A stretch of 64,000 nucleotides of DNA from Leptolyngbya sp. O-77 (GCF_001548395.1 NZ_AP017367.1:1525001-1589000); one strand, 5' to 3'. Positions 18,040-28,748 are shown, counted from the first letter of the stretch. Notes: a model not told the origin generated them from the letters alone. A program made the numbers and translations.

Positions 18040-18768
18040 CTAGAGCCGCTGCAACAGGTCTAGCCCGTGGGTGTCGGTGCCGCAGGTGTGCAGCAGACCC
18101 AGGCGATCGCCCAGTTGCCTCACTTCCTCGGTTTGGCGGGGGCTGGGCTGCCAAGGCAAGGGGTTGTTGTAGGCATAGTAGGTTTCAATGCCGTCAATGC
18201 CCAGGTCGGCAGCGGCGGGAATCAACTCTTGGGGCGATCGCTTATATCGCGCCGGGTGCGCCAGCACCGCCAGCCCGCCTGCCCGGTGAACCGCAGCAAT
18301 GACCCGCCCGGCCTGTCGCGCTTCCCCTTCGACCGACTGCCCCTGCTGATAAACGTGCAAGTCTGGATGCGCCGGGTCAAAGGCATAGCAGAGAATATGC
18401 ACTTCGTCAGCCAACAGTTCCGCGGTCACCTCCATGCCCGCCCACAAGCGGGGCAGGGGCTTAGACGCAGGGTTCTCTCCCTCGTCCACCCACTCTGGCT
18501 GGAGATTGCTCAGCCACTGCTGCGCCCGAAAATAGCCGCCCGTGGAATGGTGATCCGTAATTGCCAAGTCTGAAAGTCCAATGGCGATCGCCTGCTCCAT
18601 AAGCTGCTCCGGCTGGAGTTTGCCATCTGAGCAAACTGTGTGCATGTGAAAGTTGTAAAACCGGGGACAGCTTTCGGCTGTAATCGTTTGAAACACCTGC
18701 CGCAGTGATGCAGCATCCTGTGCCCCTGAGGACTGAGCATTCACCCCTGGGGTGAGACTAACCGCCAT
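18040..18768 (-). CDS. PHP-domain metal-dependent phosphoesterase
   Basis: The 242-residue protein has the four PHP motifs: NFHMHTVCSDG (His41, His43), AITDHHSTGG, GMEVTAE with HILCYAF, and VLAHPARYK, plus the C-terminal GTDTHG. Such proteins bind two or three metal ions and hydrolyse phosphoesters; stand-alone relatives act on nucleotide 3',5'-phosphates (YciV/RNase AM type). The start at 18768 gives a short extra N-terminus. It is single in its neighbourhood and the substrate is not shown. Confidence 0.88.
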   Translation of the reverse strand: MAVSLTPGVNAQSSGAQDAASLRQVFQTITAESCPRFYNFHMHTVCSDGKLQPEQLMEQAIAIGLSDLAITDHHSTGGYFRAQQWLSNLQPEWVDEGENPASKPLPRLWAGMEVTAELLADEVHILCYAFDPAHPDLHVYQQGQSVEGEARQAGRVIAAVHRAGGLAVLAHPARYKRSPQELIPAAADLGIDGIETYYAYNNPLPWQPSPRQTEEVRQLGDRLGLLHTCGTDTHGLDLLQRL

Positions 18769-18899
18769 AGTCTACGCTTCATGATGTTTTACATCCGCAA
18801 TTCTAGGGTTTCTGGAAACTTATTGCCAACCAAGAGGGGCGATCGCCAGGGCAAACGCACATTAAAAATTAGAAGGATGGAAACGCTAGGGTCGGGGAG

Positions 18900-19403
18900 C
18901 TATTGCTTCGCAGGGCTGCCGCCAACGCTTGATTTTGTGGCGATCAGTTGGATTCCTAGGTGATCGGCCAGCGCTCTGCCGCCTTGGTTCATCACGGCAT
19001 TGTGGTTCCATTCTAGGATCGGCCTGGCCAGGCGGGCTGCCCAATTCATCCAGCGCCCAGAAGTGCGAACTGTCCAGCTATAGCGCACCTGACAGCCTTC
19101 TGGAATGGGCGATAGTTCCCATAGTCCGCGCCCCTCTACGTCCCCTTTGGCGATCGCCTCCATCAGCATTGGAGCCTCTAGGCGCACGAGCTGCGTATTA
19201 AACGCGAGTGTATAACCAAGGGGCATTTTCCAAACAAAGCGGCTGATGTGTCCGATGCCAGTTGGGTCACCGGCCTCTAGTTCTTCGACGGATTGCACCG
19301 CCTGCCACCAGGTTGGCCAGTCCTGCGTTTGGGTAATCGCATTCCACACGGACTCGATTGGCGCAGCAAACTGCCACAGCGTTACAAAATGGTATTCGGC
19401 CAT
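18900..19403 (-). CDS. SRPBCC (START/polyketide-cyclase-like) protein
   Basis: A 167-residue helix-grip protein: it begins YHFVTLWQFAAPIESVWNAI, which is the typical first strand and helix, and continues with WPTWWQAV and a C-terminal amphipathic helix (WNHNAVMNQGGRALADHL). Members bind hydrophobic ligands in a deep cavity. No partner genes suggest the ligand. Confidence 0.75.
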   Translation of the reverse strand: MAEYHFVTLWQFAAPIESVWNAITQTQDWPTWWQAVQSVEELEAGDPTGIGHISRFVWKMPLGYTLAFNTQLVRLEAPMLMEAIAKGDVEGRGLWELSPIPEGCQVRYSWTVRTSGRWMNWAARLARPILEWNHNAVMNQGGRALADHLGIQLIATKSSVGGSPAKQ

Positions 19404-19701
19404 GGGTTTACGGTAGGAGACAGGACGCTTGGGATGGGAGCAAACCGTTTTGCATCATGCTATTTGCTCCCTGCCTGTTTAATCTTACGGTGACCCTTAA
19501 ACCAGTGGATGTCTTGGGGATGGTTGCCGTGGGTGAGCTTATGTACTAATACGGGCGATCGCGCTAGGATGGACAAGCGTTGCAAATCGTTCTCAGCAGA
19601 TTCTCTGAATCGCTCCGGTGAACCAGCCGTGCGCCCGTCCAGGAGCGGTAGAATGTTAAGAATGGTTTCGCCAGTGGTTTCGCCTGCCAGCCCCAGCCCC
19701 T

Positions 19702-22700
19702 ATGCCTCAACGTGCCGACACTGCCAAGCGCCGGAAAAAAGTCGATTCTTCGGGCGAGTCTGCAAATGGGCACGCTCCGGTTTCCCAAGACCTGTCTGAT
19801 ACAACCCGGCTGGCGGAAATCGCCCAGCCCGGATCTCCAGCGAATCCCCAAAACACGATTCGGATTCGCGGCGCTCGTCAGCATAATCTGAAGAACGTGG
19901 ATCTGGATTTGCCGCGCGATCGCCTGATCGTGTTTACGGGCGTGTCGGGGTCGGGCAAGTCGTCACTGGCCTTTGACACAATCTTTGCCGAGGGGCAGCG
20001 CCGCTATGTGGAGTCCCTCAGCGCCTACGCCCGCCAGTTTCTCGGCCAGGTAGACAAACCCGATGTAGACGCGATCGAGGGCCTCAGCCCCGCCATCTCC
20101 ATCGACCAAAAATCGACTTCCCACAACCCGCGCTCCACCGTCGGCACGGTCACCGAAATTTACGACTATCTGCGGCTGCTCTACGGTCGAGCCGGGGAGC
20201 CGCATTGCCCCCAGTGCGATCGCTCTATCGCACCGCAGACGATCGACCAGATGGTGGATCAGGTGATGACCCTGCCCGATCGCACCAAGTTTCAGATTCT
20301 TGCGCCCGTGGTGCGCGGCAAAAAAGGGACGCACAAGAAGCTGATATCGGGGCTGGCGGCAGAGGGCTTTGTGCGGGTTCGCATCGATGGCGAGGTGCGC
20401 GAACTGAGCGACAACATCGAACTCGACAAAAACCAGTTCCACAACATCGAAATCGTCGTCGATCGCCTGATCAAGAAAGACGGCATTCAGGAACGCTTGG
20501 TAGACTCGCTCTCGACCTGTCTCAAACGGTCGGAGGGCATCGCCATCATCGACGCGACGCTGCCGGAAGTGGATAACGTGGTGCAGTTTCCCACCAATCC
20601 TGACCTGCAACTGCCCGTGCTGCCGGGGATGGCGGCGGAGCCTGCGGGCCGCTATGGTGTGGATTCGGAGCAAGACGCACCCAAAAATCAGCTAGAGCTG
20701 CTGTTTTCCGAAAACTTCGCCTGTCCTGAACATGGCGCGGTGATGGAGGAACTGTCGCCCCGCCTGTTTTCCTTCAACTCGCCCTACGGAGCCTGCCCCC
20801 ACTGCCACGGACTGGGGTCGCTGCGGACTTTCTCGGCAGAACTGGTCGTCCCTGACCCCAGCCTGCCGGTGTATGCGGCGATCGCCCCCTGGTCGGAGCG
20901 AGACAACACCTACTACTTCTCGCTGCTCTACAGCGTCGGGCAGGCCTTTGGCTTTGAAATCCAGACCCCCTGGGAAAAGCTGACCCCCGACCAGCAGCAC
21001 GTCATTCTGCACGGCAGCGATGAGAAGATCTACATCGAGTCGGACTCGCGCTATCGAGACACCAAGGGCTATTACCGCAAGTATGAGGGCGTGCTGCCTA
21101 TGCTCGATCGCCAGTATCGAGAGTCCACATCGGAGCAGTTCAAGCAAAAGCTGGAGCAATACCTGATCGACCAGCCCTGCGAAGTGTGTGGGGGCGATCG
21201 CCTCAAGCCCGAAGCTCTGGCCGTCCGCCTGGGGCAATATCGCCTGAAAGACCTGGTCAGCGTCTCGATTCGCGAATGCCTGAATCGGGTCAACCAGATG
21301 CAGCTTTCGCCTCGGCAGGCGCAAATCGGCGACCTGGCGCTGAAGGAGATTCGGGCGCGGCTGCAATTTTTGCTGGACGTGGGGCTGGACTATCTGACGC
21401 TCGATCGCACGGCCATGACCCTTTCTGGCGGCGAGGCGCAGCGGATTCGCCTGGCCACACAGATCGGCTCTGGCCTGACGGGCGTGCTGTATGTGCTGGA
21501 CGAACCCAGCATCGGGCTACACCAGCGCGACAACGATCGCCTCTTGCACACGCTCACCCGCCTGCGCGACCTGGGCAACACGCTGATCGTGGTGGAACAC
21601 GACGAAGACACCATCCGCGCTGCTGATTACCTGGTGGACATTGGCCCTGGCGCAGGCGTTCACGGCGGCAACATCGTGGCCCAAGGCTCGTTGCAAAACC
21701 TGCTGGAGGCAGAGGATTCGCTGACGGGCGCGTATCTGTCGGGGCGGCGGGTGATTCAAACGCCCGCGGAGCGTCGCAAGGGCAATAGCCGCAGCCTCAA
21801 GATCCGCAATGCCCGCCGCAATAATCTAAAAAACCTGGATGTCGATATTCCGCTCGGAAAATTCGTCTGCGTCACGGGCGTATCAGGTTCTGGCAAATCG
21901 ACGCTGATCAACGAACTGCTGTATCCGGCGCTGCAACACCACTTTGGGCGCAAGGTGCCCCAGCCCAAGGAAATGGCGGAAATACAGGGACTTGCCGCCC
22001 TCGACAAGGCGATCGTTATCGACCAGTCGCCTATCGGCCGCACGCCGCGATCGAACCCCGCCACCTATACGGGCGTATTTGATGTGATTCGCGATCTGTT
22101 TGCCGAAACGATTGAGGCCAAGGCGCGGGGCTACAAAGCGGGGCAGTTTTCCTTTAACGTCAAGGGCGGCCGCTGCGAGGCCTGCGGCGGGCAGGGCGTG
22201 AACGTGATTGAGATGAACTTTTTGCCGGATGTGTACGTGCAGTGCGAGGTGTGCAAAGGGGCCCGCTATAACCGCGAGACGCTGCAAGTAAAGTACAAGG
22301 GCAAGTCGATTTCCGACGTGCTAAACATGACGGCGGAAGAGGCGCTGGAGTATTTCGAGAATATTCCCAAAGCGTCGGCTAAGCTGCAAACGATGGTGGA
22401 CGTGGGGCTGGGCTATGTGCGGCTGGGGCAGACCGCGCCGACGCTCTCTGGCGGTGAGGCGCAGCGGCTGAAGCTGGCGACGGAACTCTCGCGCCGCGCC
22501 ACGGGCAAGACGCTATACCTGATTGACGAACCGACTACCGGCTTGTCATTCTACGATGTTCACAAGCTGCTGGACGTGCTGCAACGCCTGACGGACATGG
22601 GCAACACAGTGCTGGTCATCGAACACAACCTGGACGTGATCCGCTGCTGCGACTGGGTGATTGACCTGGGCCCAGAGGGGGGCGATCGCGGTGGTCAGAT

Positions 22701-22800
22701 TATTGCGGTGGGCACACCGGAACAGGTTGCTGAGGTTCCAGAATCCTACACGGGACAATATCTGAAAAAAGTGTTGGCCCAGCATCCCCCTGTGAAGTAA
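19702..22800 (+). CDS. uvrA: Excinuclease ABC subunit A
   Basis: UvrA is the damage-sensing ATPase of nucleotide excision repair. The 1032-residue protein has two ABC modules with Walker A GVSGSGKSS (residues 80-88) and GVSGSGKST, and two signature motifs (LSGGEAQRI and LSGGEAQRL). Zinc modules are present: CPQCD/CPHC...; CEVCGGDR; and CEACGGQG...CEVCKGARYN. About 50 disordered residues precede the first domain, longer than the enterobacterial enzyme, so an internal start is possible. It is convergent with kdpD. Confidence 0.97.
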   Translation: MPQRADTAKRRKKVDSSGESANGHAPVSQDLSDTTRLAEIAQPGSPANPQNTIRIRGARQHNLKNVDLDLPRDRLIVFTGVSGSGKSSLAFDTIFAEGQRRYVESLSAYARQFLGQVDKPDVDAIEGLSPAISIDQKSTSHNPRSTVGTVTEIYDYLRLLYGRAGEPHCPQCDRSIAPQTIDQMVDQVMTLPDRTKFQILAPVVRGKKGTHKKLISGLAAEGFVRVRIDGEVRELSDNIELDKNQFHNIEIVVDRLIKKDGIQERLVDSLSTCLKRSEGIAIIDATLPEVDNVVQFPTNPDLQLPVLPGMAAEPAGRYGVDSEQDAPKNQLELLFSENFACPEHGAVMEELSPRLFSFNSPYGACPHCHGLGSLRTFSAELVVPDPSLPVYAAIAPWSERDNTYYFSLLYSVGQAFGFEIQTPWEKLTPDQQHVILHGSDEKIYIESDSRYRDTKGYYRKYEGVLPMLDRQYRESTSEQFKQKLEQYLIDQPCEVCGGDRLKPEALAVRLGQYRLKDLVSVSIRECLNRVNQMQLSPRQAQIGDLALKEIRARLQFLLDVGLDYLTLDRTAMTLSGGEAQRIRLATQIGSGLTGVLYVLDEPSIGLHQRDNDRLLHTLTRLRDLGNTLIVVEHDEDTIRAADYLVDIGPGAGVHGGNIVAQGSLQNLLEAEDSLTGAYLSGRRVIQTPAERRKGNSRSLKIRNARRNNLKNLDVDIPLGKFVCVTGVSGSGKSTLINELLYPALQHHFGRKVPQPKEMAEIQGLAALDKAIVIDQSPIGRTPRSNPATYTGVFDVIRDLFAETIEAKARGYKAGQFSFNVKGGRCEACGGQGVNVIEMNFLPDVYVQCEVCKGARYNRETLQVKYKGKSISDVLNMTAEEALEYFENIPKASAKLQTMVDVGLGYVRLGQTAPTLSGGEAQRLKLATELSRRATGKTLYLIDEPTTGLSFYDVHKLLDVLQRLTDMGNTVLVIEHNLDVIRCCDWVIDLGPEGGDRGGQIIAVGTPEQVAEVPESYTGQYLKKVLAQHPPVK

Positions 22801-22854
22801 GCGCCCTGGTGAGCATTGTAGTGTAATTGCCGGATATCTTACTTTTCAGATTTC

Positions 22855-23988
22855 TTACTTTTCGGTCGCAATAATGTGCAGATCGATGTGCTGCTGATGG
22901 ATGCGCTTCATCAGCTTTTGAGTAAAGGAGCCTTTGATCAGACGTTTCCAGGCGGGCTGCTGGCTTTCGCCGATGACGATTTGGGTGATGTGATACTCGT
23001 CGGCAACCTGGGCGATCGCCTGCGGGACGTTTTGTTTATCAATTCGTAGAAACGTACCTTCAAATTCGCGGCACAAATTTTCACAGGTTTCGATATGCAG
23101 AGACTCTTCGCGGGTCAAAAAGCGATCGGGGTCTGCCACAAACACCACGTAAAGCGGCGCATTCATATAGTTTGCAATTCTTGCCCCTCGACGCAGCAGT
23201 TGCACCGAGTTTGGATAGGTCGAAACACAGACCAACACTCGCTCGTGGATATTGCAGGACTGACCATTTAACTCGCCATTGTTGGCTTCTTCCTCTACGG
23301 TGTCGGCCACTTCTCGCAGCGCCAGTTCTCGCAGCGCGATTAGGTTGCGCCGCTGAAAGAAATTTGCCAGCGATTGCTGAATCTTTTCCTGCTCGTAAAT
23401 CTTGCCGTCACGAAGTCGCGCTTCCAAAGTTTCTGGCGTAACATCGATCAGCACAACGGCATCTGCTTCATCCAGCAGGCGATCGGGAATGCGCTCCCGC
23501 ACCACCACACCCGTAATCCGAGCAATGATGTCGTTTAGGCTTTCAAGATGCTGAATATTGACAGTGGAATAGACATCAATACCAGCGTCTAGAATCTGTT
23601 CGACATCCTGGTAGCGCTTGTCGTGGGGCAAGCCAGGAACATTGGTATGCGCCAGTTCATCAATCAGGACGAGCTGGGGCGATCGCCCTAAAATCCCGTC
23701 TGTGTCCATTTCCTCCAGAACAGTGCCCTCATGGGACACGCGCAGCCGAGGAATAATCTCTAATCCTTTTGCGCGTTCTGCGGTATCTCGTCGTCCGTGG
23801 GTTTCCAGGATGCCAATCACCACATCGACGCCCTCAGCCTTGAGCTGATGCGCTTCCTCCAGCATCTTGTAGGTTTTGCCGACACCGGGAGCCATGCCGA
23901 TGAAAATTTTATGCTTCCCCCGCTTGCCGCCAGGATTGCCATATAGCCCGTCCGACGGCAAAGAAGAGTCGCTCTTTGGGTTATACAT
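22855..23988 (-). CDS. kdpD: Short KdpD: N-terminal KdpD plus Usp domains, no kinase
   Basis: The 377-residue protein has the KdpD N-terminal domain with a Walker-like GMAPGVGKT (31-39) and the LVLIDELAHTN box. A universal-stress-protein-like domain (about 245-377) ends VIGESQQPAWKRLIKGS. The four membrane helices and histidine kinase of enterobacterial KdpD are absent. Cyanobacterial KdpD is typically short like this. It is last in the operon kdpA-B-F-C-D, 21 bp after kdpC, and probably modulates K+-dependent expression with a separate kinase. Confidence 0.92.
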   Translation of the reverse strand: MYNPKSDSSLPSDGLYGNPGGKRGKHKIFIGMAPGVGKTYKMLEEAHQLKAEGVDVVIGILETHGRRDTAERAKGLEIIPRLRVSHEGTVLEEMDTDGILGRSPQLVLIDELAHTNVPGLPHDKRYQDVEQILDAGIDVYSTVNIQHLESLNDIIARITGVVVRERIPDRLLDEADAVVLIDVTPETLEARLRDGKIYEQEKIQQSLANFFQRRNLIALRELALREVADTVEEEANNGELNGQSCNIHERVLVCVSTYPNSVQLLRRGARIANYMNAPLYVVFVADPDRFLTREESLHIETCENLCREFEGTFLRIDKQNVPQAIAQVADEYHITQIVIGESQQPAWKRLIKGSFTQKLMKRIHQQHIDLHIIATEK

Positions 23989-24009
23989 GATGGGGTTGGG
24001 AGGTCAGGT

Positions 24010-24603
24010 CTACAGCGCATCCAGCGCCAGATTCAGTTTCAGGACGTTTACACCCGGTTCGCCAAAAATGCCCAGAAATCGACCGTCTATGTGCTGCGCG
24101 ATGAGGGGTTCTAGCTGGCTTGCGTCCACGTTGCGAGCGGCAGCGACCCGTTGAATCTGAGCCTGGGCCGATTCTAGACTAATGTGCGGGTCAAGGCTGG
24201 AGCCAGAGGTGTAGACCAGATCGGCTGTTGGGGGAATCCCTGACCGTCTGAGCCGATCCACGTCGCCCTGGATGCGCTCTAGCAACGCGGGATTGCTGGG
24301 GGCGAGGTTGCTGGCTCCAGAAACGCCTGTTTGCAAGACTGCTGCCGTGGCCTCGTCGTTGGGGTCGCCCGTGCTGTAAGTGGTCGTGCTGGGGCGGCTC
24401 CAAAAGTAGCGATCGCCCTCAAACGGTTGCCCGATGAGCGCAGAGCCGACGGGTGTGCCCTGAGCATTGGTAAGCAGGCTGCCGTTTGCCTGGAACGGAA
24501 ATACGACTTGCCCGACAGCAATCATTGTGAACGGATAAAGGATGGCGGTGAGGAGCCAAAGTGTCAGGGTTGTGCGAACAGCGCGAAGAAATTCACGAGT
24601 CAT
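24010..24603 (-). CDS. kdpC: K+-transporting ATPase subunit KdpC
   Basis: KdpC is the single-span accessory subunit that stabilises the KdpFABC pump and raises ATP affinity. The 197-residue protein has one N-terminal helix (about 10-33), then the family motifs GSALIGQPF, YFWSRPSTT, ASNLAPSNP, RIQGDVDRLR and SGSSLDPHIS, and ends GVNVLKLNLALD. Normal length. Confidence 0.97.
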   Translation of the reverse strand: MTREFLRAVRTTLTLWLLTAILYPFTMIAVGQVVFPFQANGSLLTNAQGTPVGSALIGQPFEGDRYFWSRPSTTTYSTGDPNDEATAAVLQTGVSGASNLAPSNPALLERIQGDVDRLRRSGIPPTADLVYTSGSSLDPHISLESAQAQIQRVAAARNVDASQLEPLIAQHIDGRFLGIFGEPGVNVLKLNLALDAL

Positions 24604-24704
24604 TTTTTGGAATAAATAAGAAACGTTTGCTTGATACGCTTGAGAGCCTTACAGCACAGTCTCGGAAATCAGCTGGAAGATAGCTTATGGTGTTCTGGTT
24701 CCCA

Positions 24705-24896
24705 TCAAAACTTTTCGGGCTGGAACATCACGGCGAACAGATAAATCGACAGTGCAGCAATCACTAGACCCAGCAGGGCGATCGCATAAGATTGTCCCCG
24801 CGTCAGCGTATCGCCTGTAGCTGCCATAACGGCAGGTGCAAGCAACAGACCAGCGGTTAACAGCAAAAATAGAGATGTTGGAGTGAGACGAAGCAT
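24705..24896 (-). CDS. kdpF: KdpF-like (KdpG) small membrane subunit
   Basis: The ATG at 24896 gives 63 residues; a TTG ten codons upstream is less likely. There are two hydrophobic segments (about 6-25 and 37-56), the first resembling a signal peptide. The tail YLFAVMFQPEKF is the hallmark of the KdpF family. Its place between kdpB and kdpC is that of the gene called kdpG in Anabaena operons, unlike the kdpF-first order of enterobacteria. Confidence 0.8.
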   Translation of the reverse strand: MLRLTPTSLFLLLTAGLLLAPAVMAATGDTLTRGQSYAIALLGLVIAALSIYLFAVMFQPEKF

Positions 24897-24958
24897 AGTT
24901 TCAGCGTCATAAGTGGGCAAAAACAAAACCGATCAGCTGACCGAAAACGAAACAGCCA

Positions 24959-27028
24959 CTACGCCAGACCCGTAGCAGAGATGAGCAGATCGATTACCTT
25001 GATTGCAGCAAACGGAGCCACCACACCGCCCAATCCGTAGATCAGGATATTGCGACGCAGCAGTTGATCTGCCGTGAGGGGGCGAAACTGGACACCTTTT
25101 AGCGCCAGAGGAATCAGCGCCGGGATGATCAGCGCGTTGTAAATCAAAGCAGACAGCACAGCCGACTGCGGGCTAGAAAGCCCCATAACGTTGAGCCTGC
25201 CGATGCCGATGGCAGCAAAGAGGGCGGGAATGATTGCAAAATACTTAGCCACATCGTTTGCAATCGAAAAGGTGGTGAGTGCGCCACGGGTAATAAGCAA
25301 CTGCTTGCCAATCGTCACAATGTCGATCAGCTTGGTGGGGTCAGAATCCAGGTCTACCATGTTGGCGGCTTCCTTAGCGGCTTGCGTGCCAGAGTTCATC
25401 GCCACACCGACGTTTGCCTGGGCCAAAGCCGGTGCGTCGTTGGTTCCGTCTCCCGTCATTGCTACCAGTTTTCCTTGGGCTTGCTCGGCGCGAATTACGT
25501 CGATTTTGTCTTCAGGCGTGGCTTCGGCGATGAAGTCATCCACGCCTGCCTCAGCCGCAATCACCGATGCCGTAATCCGGTTATCACCTGTGAGCATGAT
25601 CGTGCGAATTCCCATCCGCCGCAGTTGATCAAAGCGTTCTCGAATCCCGGTTTTAATAATGTCTTTGAGATAGATCACGCCCATCACGTCGCTATCCTGA
25701 CAGACGGCCAGCGGCGTTCCGCCCAGCCGCGAGACTCGTTCATAGGCAGCATCTAGATCGGCTTGAGTCTGCCCACCGCGCGATCGCACGAATCCTTTGA
25801 TTGCCTCGACTGCGCCTTTGCGGATCTCGGTGCCATCGGGCAAGTTGGTGCCACTCATGCGGGTACGAGCAGAGAACTCAATCCCTTCAGCGCGATCGCG
25901 CTGGAAATTGACCCGTGCGCCCAGATCTTCTGCCAACCGCACAATTGACTTGCCCTCTGGCGTTTCGTCGAACACGCTGGCCGCCAGCGCCACTTCGGCA
26001 ACCTCCGATAGCGTGTGGCCATTCACCGGGATGAATTCCTCTGCCAGACGGTTCCCCAAAGTAATTGTGCCCGTCTTGTCCAGCACCAGCGTATTTACGT
26101 CGCCGCAGGCTTCTACTGCGCGTCCAGAAGTGGCAATCACGTTGAACTGTGCCACCCGATCCATCCCAGCGATGCCGATGGCGCTGAGCAGCCCGCCGAT
26201 GGTGGTGGGAATCAGCGCCACCAGCAGCGCAATCAACATGGCAATGCTGACCGGAGCCTGCACGTATCGGGCGATCGGGGGAAGCGTGGCAATCGCCACC
26301 AAAAACACCTGAGTTAACACGGCCAGCAGCACTGTCAGCGCAATTTCGTTGGGGGTTTTGCTGCGTTCTGCCCCTTCCACCAGCGCAATCATCCGGTCAA
26401 TAAAGCCTTTACCCGGATCGGCCGTGACGCGAATCAGCAGCTCGTCGGAAATAATCCGCGTGCCACCCGTAACGGAACTGGCGATGTCCGTCCCTGGTTG
26501 CTTCAGCACGGGAGCCGATTCGCCCGTGATGGCCGACTCATCCACCGACGCGATGCCGCCAATCACCTCGCCATCCGCCGGAATTACGTCGCCCGCCACC
26601 ACGCGAATCTGGTCGCCCCGCTGGAGCCGAGTGGAGCTTACTTCTTCGACAGAACCATCAGATAAGATACGATGGGCGATCGCATCAGTTTTAGTTGCCC
26701 GCAGCGCATCTGCCTGCGCCTTGCCGCGTCCCTCGGCCACTGCTTCGGCAAAGTTGGCAAACCAGACTGTGAAAAATAAGATTAGCGTGATCAGCCCGTT
26801 AAAGAATCGCTGATTTTCGCCCGGCACAGTGCCAAATAGACCAGGGTTGAGGGTGAGCAGCGCCGTGATAATCGTGCCGATCCACACTACAAACATCACC
26901 GGATTGCGAATCATCACACGCGGATTGAGCTTTACAAACGCCTGCTGAATCGCCCGCGAATAGAGTCCGCTCATTTCAGCTTTGGGCGTGTGCTTCCGCT
27001 GTTCTCGAAGCTTTGTAGAGAATGCCAT
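24959..27028 (-). CDS. kdpB: K+-transporting P-type ATPase catalytic subunit KdpB
   Basis: The 689-residue P-type ATPase hydrolyses ATP to drive K+ uptake through KdpA. Visible motifs are TGES (A domain, residues 168-171), the phosphorylation site DKTGT starting at Asp317, RKGAVEAIKGF (nucleotide domain), MLTGDNR and VAMTGDGTNDAPAL. Length and membrane pattern are complete. It lies 30 bp after kdpA. Confidence 0.98.
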   Translation of the reverse strand: MAFSTKLREQRKHTPKAEMSGLYSRAIQQAFVKLNPRVMIRNPVMFVVWIGTIITALLTLNPGLFGTVPGENQRFFNGLITLILFFTVWFANFAEAVAEGRGKAQADALRATKTDAIAHRILSDGSVEEVSSTRLQRGDQIRVVAGDVIPADGEVIGGIASVDESAITGESAPVLKQPGTDIASSVTGGTRIISDELLIRVTADPGKGFIDRMIALVEGAERSKTPNEIALTVLLAVLTQVFLVAIATLPPIARYVQAPVSIAMLIALLVALIPTTIGGLLSAIGIAGMDRVAQFNVIATSGRAVEACGDVNTLVLDKTGTITLGNRLAEEFIPVNGHTLSEVAEVALAASVFDETPEGKSIVRLAEDLGARVNFQRDRAEGIEFSARTRMSGTNLPDGTEIRKGAVEAIKGFVRSRGGQTQADLDAAYERVSRLGGTPLAVCQDSDVMGVIYLKDIIKTGIRERFDQLRRMGIRTIMLTGDNRITASVIAAEAGVDDFIAEATPEDKIDVIRAEQAQGKLVAMTGDGTNDAPALAQANVGVAMNSGTQAAKEAANMVDLDSDPTKLIDIVTIGKQLLITRGALTTFSIANDVAKYFAIIPALFAAIGIGRLNVMGLSSPQSAVLSALIYNALIIPALIPLALKGVQFRPLTADQLLRRNILIYGLGGVVAPFAAIKVIDLLISATGLA

Positions 27029-27058
27029 GTAGTAGGGGTTAGGGGTTAGGTTGAATTA

Positions 27059-28748
27059 CTATGCGCCTGATGCAATCTGAAAAGCTTCTGCGACTGGCCC
27101 CAGCGCTAAGACAGGAAAGAAAGTCAGTGCGCCAAGAATCAGGATCACGCCCGCAGTGACGCTAGTAAAGAGAACGGTATCGGTTCGCAGCGTGCCTGCG
27201 GTTTCGGGAACGGTTTGTTTGCGAGAAAGCCCATCTGCCAGCAGCAACAGTGACACAATCGGCACGTAGCGACCCAGCAGCAAACTGATGCTGGCGCTCA
27301 GGTTCCACCACAATGTGTTGTCGCCCAGTCCCTCAAAGCCAGACCCATTATTTGCAGCCGCTGAGGCATACTCGTAGATCACCTGAGACACGCCGTGAAA
27401 CCCAGAGTTGCTAATGCCAGAGAGTGTGTCTGGGAACGCTAGCGTGATGGCTGCGGGAAGCAAAATGGCAAAGGGATGCACTAGTAAAATGACGCTGGCA
27501 AGCACAATCTCTTGCTTCTCGATTTTGCGTCCCAGAAATTCTGGCGTGCGTCCCACCATTAACCCGGTGAGGAACACAGCCAGGATCAGGTAAACAAACA
27601 GATAGGCGGTTCCTGTTCCCTGTCCGCCCCAGACAATTTGCAGGAACATGTTGAACAATGTAGAAAAGCCGCCCGCAGGCATTAGTGAATCGTGCATTCC
27701 GTTCACTGCACCGCACATGGTGCCTGTGGTCATAACTGCCCAGAGCGCAGTTTGTGCCCAACCAAAGCGCACTTCCTTACCTTCCAGATTTGGGGCGACG
27801 CTGCCAAGTATCCCATTGACGGCTGGATTGCCGTGATATTCGCCGACCGCAGTCAGGATAATTAACCCGACGAAAATGGCAAACACCATCCAGAAAATGA
27901 GCCATGCCTGTTTGAGGTTGTGGGCAAAGGCTCCATAAGTGAAGATAAGAGCAGTGGGAATGCTCATCATCAAGAGCATTTCTAGCAAGTTCGTAAACCC
28001 GTTGGGGTTTTCAAACGGATGGGCAGAGTTGATGCCAAAGAAGCCGCCGCCATTTTCGCCTAGCTCTTTGATGGCTTCAAAGTGAGCCACGGGGCCGCGG
28101 GCGATCGCCTGCTGCGCCCCGTCCAGCGTTGTGACCACTGCCGGGCCTGCCAGCGTTTCTGGAACCCCAGCCAGCAAGAGCAGCAGCCCGCCGACCACAG
28201 AAATGGGTAACAAGATGCGAGTAATCGACCGGATCAAGTCTGCATAGAAATTGCCCAGGGGCCGCCCGGTTAGCCCGCGAATGAAGGCGATCGCCACCGC
28301 CAGCCCTGTCGCCGCCGAGGTAAACATGAGAAATCCCAGCGCCCAAACCTGGCTGGCGTAGCTGAAGGTGGTTTCGCCAGAGTAATGCTGCTGGTTGGTA
28401 TTGGTGACGAAGGAAATCGCCGTGTGCAGCGCCAGATCCCAGGGGGGTGCGCCCAGTCCTGTTGGATTAAGCGGCAGTGCCCCTTGCAGCATCAAAATCA
28501 AAAACACCCAGATGCCCCATTGCCAGATTTGCTCCACAGCACTGCGCGGGGCATATTGCCAGCCCCGTCATGTCTGCTCGCTTGCGGAGGCCGCTGAGCC
28601 GATAAACGAGGTTCTCAACAGGATGCATTACCGGGTCGAGCCGTGACGGATGGTAGGTATACACCCGCGCCATATAGGCCCCAAAGAACGGGGCGATCGC
28701 CACCATCAGGGCGAGGGTTAGCGCGATTTGAAAAACACCTTGTAACAT
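27059..28748 (-). pseudogene. kdpA: kdpA, K+-translocating subunit, one frameshift
   Basis: KdpA is the channel-like subunit of KdpFABC. The N-terminal 60 residues (from 28748: MLQGVFQIALTLALMV... KRADMTG) and the rest (WQWGIWVFLILMLQGALPLNP onward) are in different frames. Removing one base from the CCCC run at 28563-28566 (GGGG on the coding strand) fuses them through ADMTGWQYAPRSAVEQI, giving about 560 residues. Selectivity-filter-type segments such as TNTNQQHYSG and ENGGGFFGINSAHPFENP are intact. The other kdp genes are intact, so a sequence error is plausible. Confidence 0.88.

Noticed and set aside
19963..20673. Long frames antisense to uvrA
   Set aside because: These are shadows of a highly conserved gene, with His/Arg-rich composition and no family resemblance.
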